From contig JBHJIZ010000088.1 in the NCBI GenBank assembly GCA_050043005.1, forward strand, positions 1-16,975: a DNA stretch of 16,975 bases, in the 5' to 3' direction. Every line of letters begins with the position of its first letter. Positions within the stretch are counted from its first letter, which is position 1. The notes beneath the pieces are model-generated. The model was given only the letters and a program-made list of their open reading frames with translations. It was not told the DNA's origin and did not search any database. Source of the stretch: Thermohalobaculum sp050043005 (GTDB lineage Bacteria; Pseudomonadota; Alphaproteobacteria; Rhodobacterales; Rhodobacteraceae). Positions 14,581 to 16,975 of this stretch are shown in pieces. The translations under genes were made by a program, and so were the position numbers.

Positions 14581-14630
14581 CAACGAATTCATACTCGTTG
14601 TAATGTGCCTGTGCAGATTGCGAATCGCAA
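14581..14630. repeat. Two inverted repeats between purB and the lipoprotein gene
   Basis: CAACGA (14581-14586) and TCGTTG (14595-14600) form one inverted repeat. The palindrome TTGCGA-A-TCGCAA (14618-14630) forms a second. Both lie in the 66-base gap upstream of the lipoprotein start and downstream of purB. They may be operator sites or a weak end for purB; no U-tract fits a terminator. Confidence 0.4.
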
Positions 14631-14637
14631 ATTGAAT

Positions 14638-15942
14638 CTACGTCGCCCCGAACACCCTTTGGAAGATCGTATCGACGTGCTTCGTATGATAACCCAGATC
14701 GAACAGCGCTTCGAGATCGGCGGCGCTCAGCGCCGCGCAAACGTCTTCGTCGGCCTTCAACTCCGACAGGAAATCAGCGCCTTCTTCCCATGTTTTCATG
14801 GCGTTACGCTGTACCAGGCGATAAGCGCTCTCGCGTTCGACACCGGCTTGCGTCAACGCCAGCAAGACGCGCTGCGAATGCACCAGCCCGCCTGTCTGGT
14901 TCAGCACCGCCTCCATCCGCTCGGGGTACACGACCAGTTTTTCGATGACACCGGTCAGACGCATCAGCGCGAAATCCAGCGTCACGGTCGCATCGGGGCC
15001 GATATTTCTCTCGACGGATGAATGGCTTATGTCTCGCTCGTGCCAAAGGGCCACGTTCTCCATCGCAGGCAGGGCCATGGAGCGCACCAATCGCGCGAGG
15101 CCCGTCAGATTCTCGGTCAGCACTGGGTTGCGCTTGTGCGGCATCGCGGACGAGCCCTTCTGCCCGGCCGAGAAGAACTCCTCGGCCTCGCGAAGTTCGG
15201 TCCGCTGGAGGTGCCGGATCTCGGTGGACAGGCGTTCGACCGACGAGGCGATCACGCCCAGCACCGAAAAGAACATCGCATGACGGTCGCGCGGGATCAC
15301 CTGAGTCGACACGGGCTCTGGCGAAAGTCCAAGCTTTTCAGAGACATGCGCCTCGACCGCCGGATCGATATTGGCAAATGTCCCGACCGCGCCACTGATG
15401 GCACAGGTCGCAATCTCCTCACGCGCCGCGCGCAGCCGCGACCGGTTGCGGTCGAACTCGGCATAGGTCTGAGCCAGCTTAAGCCCGAACGTCACCGGCT
15501 CGGCGTGAATGCCGTGGGAACGCCCGATGGTCACCGTATCCTTGTGCTCGTAAGCGCGTTTCTTCAACGCTGCCAACAGCTTGTCCAGATCGGCCAGCAG
15601 GATGTCGGTCGCCCGGACAAGCTGGATGTTGAAGCAGGTGTCGAGCACGTCCGACGAGGTCATGCCCTGGTGGACGAAGCGCGCATCCTCGCCGACATGT
15701 TCGGCCAGATGGGTCAGGAAGGCGATGACGTCATGCTTGACCTCGGCCTCGATCTCGTCGATCCGCGCCACGTCGAATTCAACATCTTGTGCTTTCCAGA
15801 CGGAGTCAGCGGCAGATTTAGGGATCACGCCCAGCGCGGCCTGGGCGTCGCAGGCGTGAGCCTCGATCTCGAACCAGATGCGGAACTTGGTTTCAGGCGA
15901 CCAGATCGCGGCCATCTCGGGACGGGAATAGCGGGGGATCAT
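14638..15942 (-). CDS. purB: Adenylosuccinate lyase
   Basis: A 434-residue cytoplasmic enzyme of purine synthesis that splits SAICAR and adenylosuccinate to give fumarate. It is the Bacillus-type, shorter form. Active-site segments are in place: KHDVIAF with His70, HQGMTSSDVLDT with His91, GRSHGIHAEPVTFG with the catalytic His143, and the fumarase/lyase signature SSAMPHKRNP at 264-273 with its catalytic Ser. The flexible loop AGQKGSS precedes the signature. ATG 15942 is chosen because it gives the normal start MIPRYSRPEMAAIW and has GAGG about eight bases ahead; a longer frame to 16005 adds 21 basic residues with no support. It is divergent from the DUF6314 gene, with 50 bases between starts. 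Certainty is high. Confidence 0.97.
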   Translation of the reverse strand: MIPRYSRPEMAAIWSPETKFRIWFEIEAHACDAQAALGVIPKSAADSVWKAQDVEFDVARIDEIEAEVKHDVIAFLTHLAEHVGEDARFVHQGMTSSDVLDTCFNIQLVRATDILLADLDKLLAALKKRAYEHKDTVTIGRSHGIHAEPVTFGLKLAQTYAEFDRNRSRLRAAREEIATCAISGAVGTFANIDPAVEAHVSEKLGLSPEPVSTQVIPRDRHAMFFSVLGVIASSVERLSTEIRHLQRTELREAEEFFSAGQKGSSAMPHKRNPVLTENLTGLARLVRSMALPAMENVALWHERDISHSSVERNIGPDATVTLDFALMRLTGVIEKLVVYPERMEAVLNQTGGLVHSQRVLLALTQAGVERESAYRLVQRNAMKTWEEGADFLSELKADEDVCAALSAADLEALFDLGYHTKHVDTIFQRVFGAT

Positions 15943-15992
15943 CGGGCGCCTCGTTAATTGTATTCTCAGCGCGCGCCGGGTAGCACGGCGCC

Positions 15993-16400
15993 ATGATCCG
16001 CGCAACGCAGAGCTATCTGGAAGGCCCCTGGCACATGATCCGAATCATCGAGAACGTGCGCGAGGGCGTGATCGGCGAGGTTTGGGGCGATGCCGAATTT
16101 ATCTTTGACGGAGAGGGACTTACCTGTGTCGAGAACGGTGTTCTGCGGTTCCAGGGCACCGATTACCACACCGGGCGCGTTTCGCTGTGGCGGTTCCGCG
16201 CGGGCGACAAGGTCGATGTGCAATACGAAGACGGCCGCCCGTTCCACGATTTTCTGACGCAACGCCCAATCGCCCTGAAGATCGCCGAGGATGCCCGATA
16301 CGAGATCAGTTACGACTTCGAACCGAAGACCTGGCTGAGCCGCTGGAAAATGCTGGGCCCGAACTCGGATTACGAGATGACGACCCGGTACAGACGGTGA
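15993..16400 (+). CDS. DUF6314 family protein
   Basis: A 135-residue cytoplasmic protein of unknown function. The sequence shows a repeated beta-strand pattern: YLEGPWHMIRIIEN, EVWGDAEFIFDGEGLTCVENG, RVSLWRFRAGDKVDVQYEDGRPFHDF, then ARYEISYDFEPKTWLSRWKMLGPNSDYEMTTRYRR. The GPW start, DGRPFH middle and W-x-x-x-W-x-x-x-GP-x-x-DY end recall DUF6314 proteins, a small beta-barrel-like family. No catalytic motif is evident. The ATG at 15993 is taken as start. It is divergent from purB across only 50 bases, so the promoters are very close. Next to it on the right is the alanine-rich repeat protein. Confidence 0.7.
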   Translation: MIRATQSYLEGPWHMIRIIENVREGVIGEVWGDAEFIFDGEGLTCVENGVLRFQGTDYHTGRVSLWRFRAGDKVDVQYEDGRPFHDFLTQRPIALKIAEDARYEISYDFEPKTWLSRWKMLGPNSDYEMTTRYRR

Positions 16401-16583
16401 ACGCCAAGGTGGGCAACTGTGCCGGGATCGGCATGATTATGCGAGTGACTTTTTTCCCGTAATTTTCCGTTAATCGGATATCGGGAGCGAATTGGTGGCG
16501 TCGCGCGCAGACGCCATCGGACGGGCGCCGTGCTTGCCGAGGGCGTTCGACCCCTCTACCCTGCCCAGGAACGGGACAGTTGC
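16401..16583. other. Intergenic region before the Ala-rich repeat gene
   Basis: This 183-base gap follows the DUF6314 gene. It has an AT-rich core at about 16450-16480 (a six-T run, then TAATTTTCCGTTAATCGG) that could hold a promoter. The frame of the next gene is open from 16449, and a GTG at 16530 offers a longer start. No clear hairpin was found. Confidence 0.35.
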
Positions 16584-16975
16584 GTGAGGCGCGGGTTGGT
16601 CGAGATCCGGAACAGCGGTGATCTCCGGAAGTGGCTGCTGACCATGCCACCGGAAGTCGGCGGGATCATCGCCGCGCGGATCGCGGTGCGCGTCTGGCCA
16701 CTCGCACGCACCTATGTTCTTGCCGATCCGGACACCCGTCGCGCTGCCCTTCTGTTGCCGATGTTTCGTGCTACGGCTTTGCCTTGGGCTGCCGCCGAAT
16801 GTTCAGCCCAAGGCGAGACGGACGTCAAAGACGCCGCCCACGCCACCGCCCTCGCCGCCCGCGCCGCCCTCGCCGCCGACGCCACCGCCTACGCCGCCAC
16901 CGCCCACGCCGCCCTCGCCACCGCCCTCGCCGCCGACGCCACCGCCCACGCCGCCGACGCCGCCGCCCACGCCAC
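16584..16975 (+). CDS. Alanine-rich repeat protein (partial, cut by window end)
   Basis: An unrecognised protein, open to the window edge (130 codons seen). The first 82 residues are non-repetitive: MRRGLVEIRNSGDLRKWLLT, then MPPEVGGIIAARIAVRVWPL, a TYVLADPDTRRAALLLPMFRA segment and a short linker. From codon 16830 on, 29 of 48 residues are Ala, with D, H, T, L, R and Y spaced every two to four positions. Every repeat codon ends in C and every Ala is GCC. Within it, 16869-16898 and 16926-16955 match in 29 of 30 bases at a 57-base offset. GTG 16584 is chosen for a GGGA seven bases ahead; GTG 16530 is possible. A long amphipathic helix or coiled structure is plausible. Function unknown. Confidence 0.6.
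   Translation, partial: MRRGLVEIRNSGDLRKWLLTMPPEVGGIIAARIAVRVWPLARTYVLADPDTRRAALLLPMFRATALPWAAAECSAQGETDVKDAAHATALAARAALAADATAYAATAHAALATALAADATAHAADAAAHA
16830..16975 (+). repeat. GCC-rich, Ala-coding low-complexity repeat
   Basis: 146 bases built of GCC codons interspersed with GAC, CAC, ACC, CTC, CGC and TAC. The best internal copy pair is 16869-16898 with 16926-16955 (one mismatch, offset 57 bases or 19 codons). The run continues beyond the window edge. Confidence 0.85.

Noticed and set aside
15022..15957. A 311-codon open frame on the plus strand
   Set aside because: It is antisense to purB, whose active-site motifs are all present, and it has no recognisable features.
16830..16975. 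A CRISPR array or tandem non-coding repeat at the right edge
   Set aside because: Copies are not separated by unique spacers of fixed length, every triplet keeps the codon frame, and the run continues an open reading frame with a normal N-terminus.
16803..16975. A glycine-rich protein on the minus strand over the GCC repeat
   Set aside because: The frame that reads GGC repeatedly meets a TGA soon after leaving the repeat, so it has no ordinary domain next to it; the plus-strand frame does.

Overview
The window looks like a chromosomal segment of a GC-rich alphaproteobacterium, most likely a member of the Rhodobacterales (Roseobacter/Rhodobacter group). The evidence is the high GC content with GC-ending codons, the zinc-independent L33 protein, an fdhD/mobA/mobB/moeA cluster, a DUF983-Nudix-MFS-rpmG run, and a DUF6314-type protein beside purB. 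It is a mosaic of housekeeping and small regulatory genes. I see no prophage, insertion sequence, CRISPR array, tRNA or rRNA.

Layout. (1) 1-1831, plus strand: the 3' end of pheT, the mechanosensitive channel mscL, and a small lipase-like alpha/beta hydrolase. (2) 1885-4690, minus strand: a secreted di-haem oxidoreductase (DUF1111/DHOR type) and alanine dehydrogenase. (3) 4811-8601: a molybdenum-cofactor and formate-dehydrogenase maturation block of fdhD, mobA, mobB and moeA on the plus strand. It is interrupted by a lower-GC lipoprotein gene on the opposite strand. mobA/mobB and mobB/moeA overlap by ATGA. moeA carries a single-base frameshift at about 7984-7992. (4) 8650-10586, minus strand: a four-gene operon of an exported EF-hand protein, an ECF sigma factor, a membrane-spanning putative anti-sigma factor and a membrane-anchored periplasmic metal-sensor-like protein. 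This resembles a CnrYXH-type envelope-sensing system with an added calcium-binding protein. (5) 10766-13430, plus strand: DUF983 protein, Nudix hydrolase, MFS transporter and rpmG, closed by a strong UUCG-loop terminator. (6) 13462-15942, minus strand: a degenerate GGDEF protein, a lipoprotein with its own terminator, and purB. (7) 15993-16975, plus strand: a DUF6314-type protein, then the start of an alanine-rich repeat protein cut by the window edge.

The most unusual items are the EF-hand/ECF sigma operon, the alanine-rich repeat protein at the right edge, the frameshifted moeA, the GGDEF protein that has lost its active-site signature, the FdhD with only one of the two usual active-site cysteines, and the lipoprotein gene placed inside the cofactor block. 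Several starts were moved downstream of the longest possible ORF, on the basis of ribosome-binding sites, signal peptides or family length. All assignments come from reading the sequence; no database search was run.
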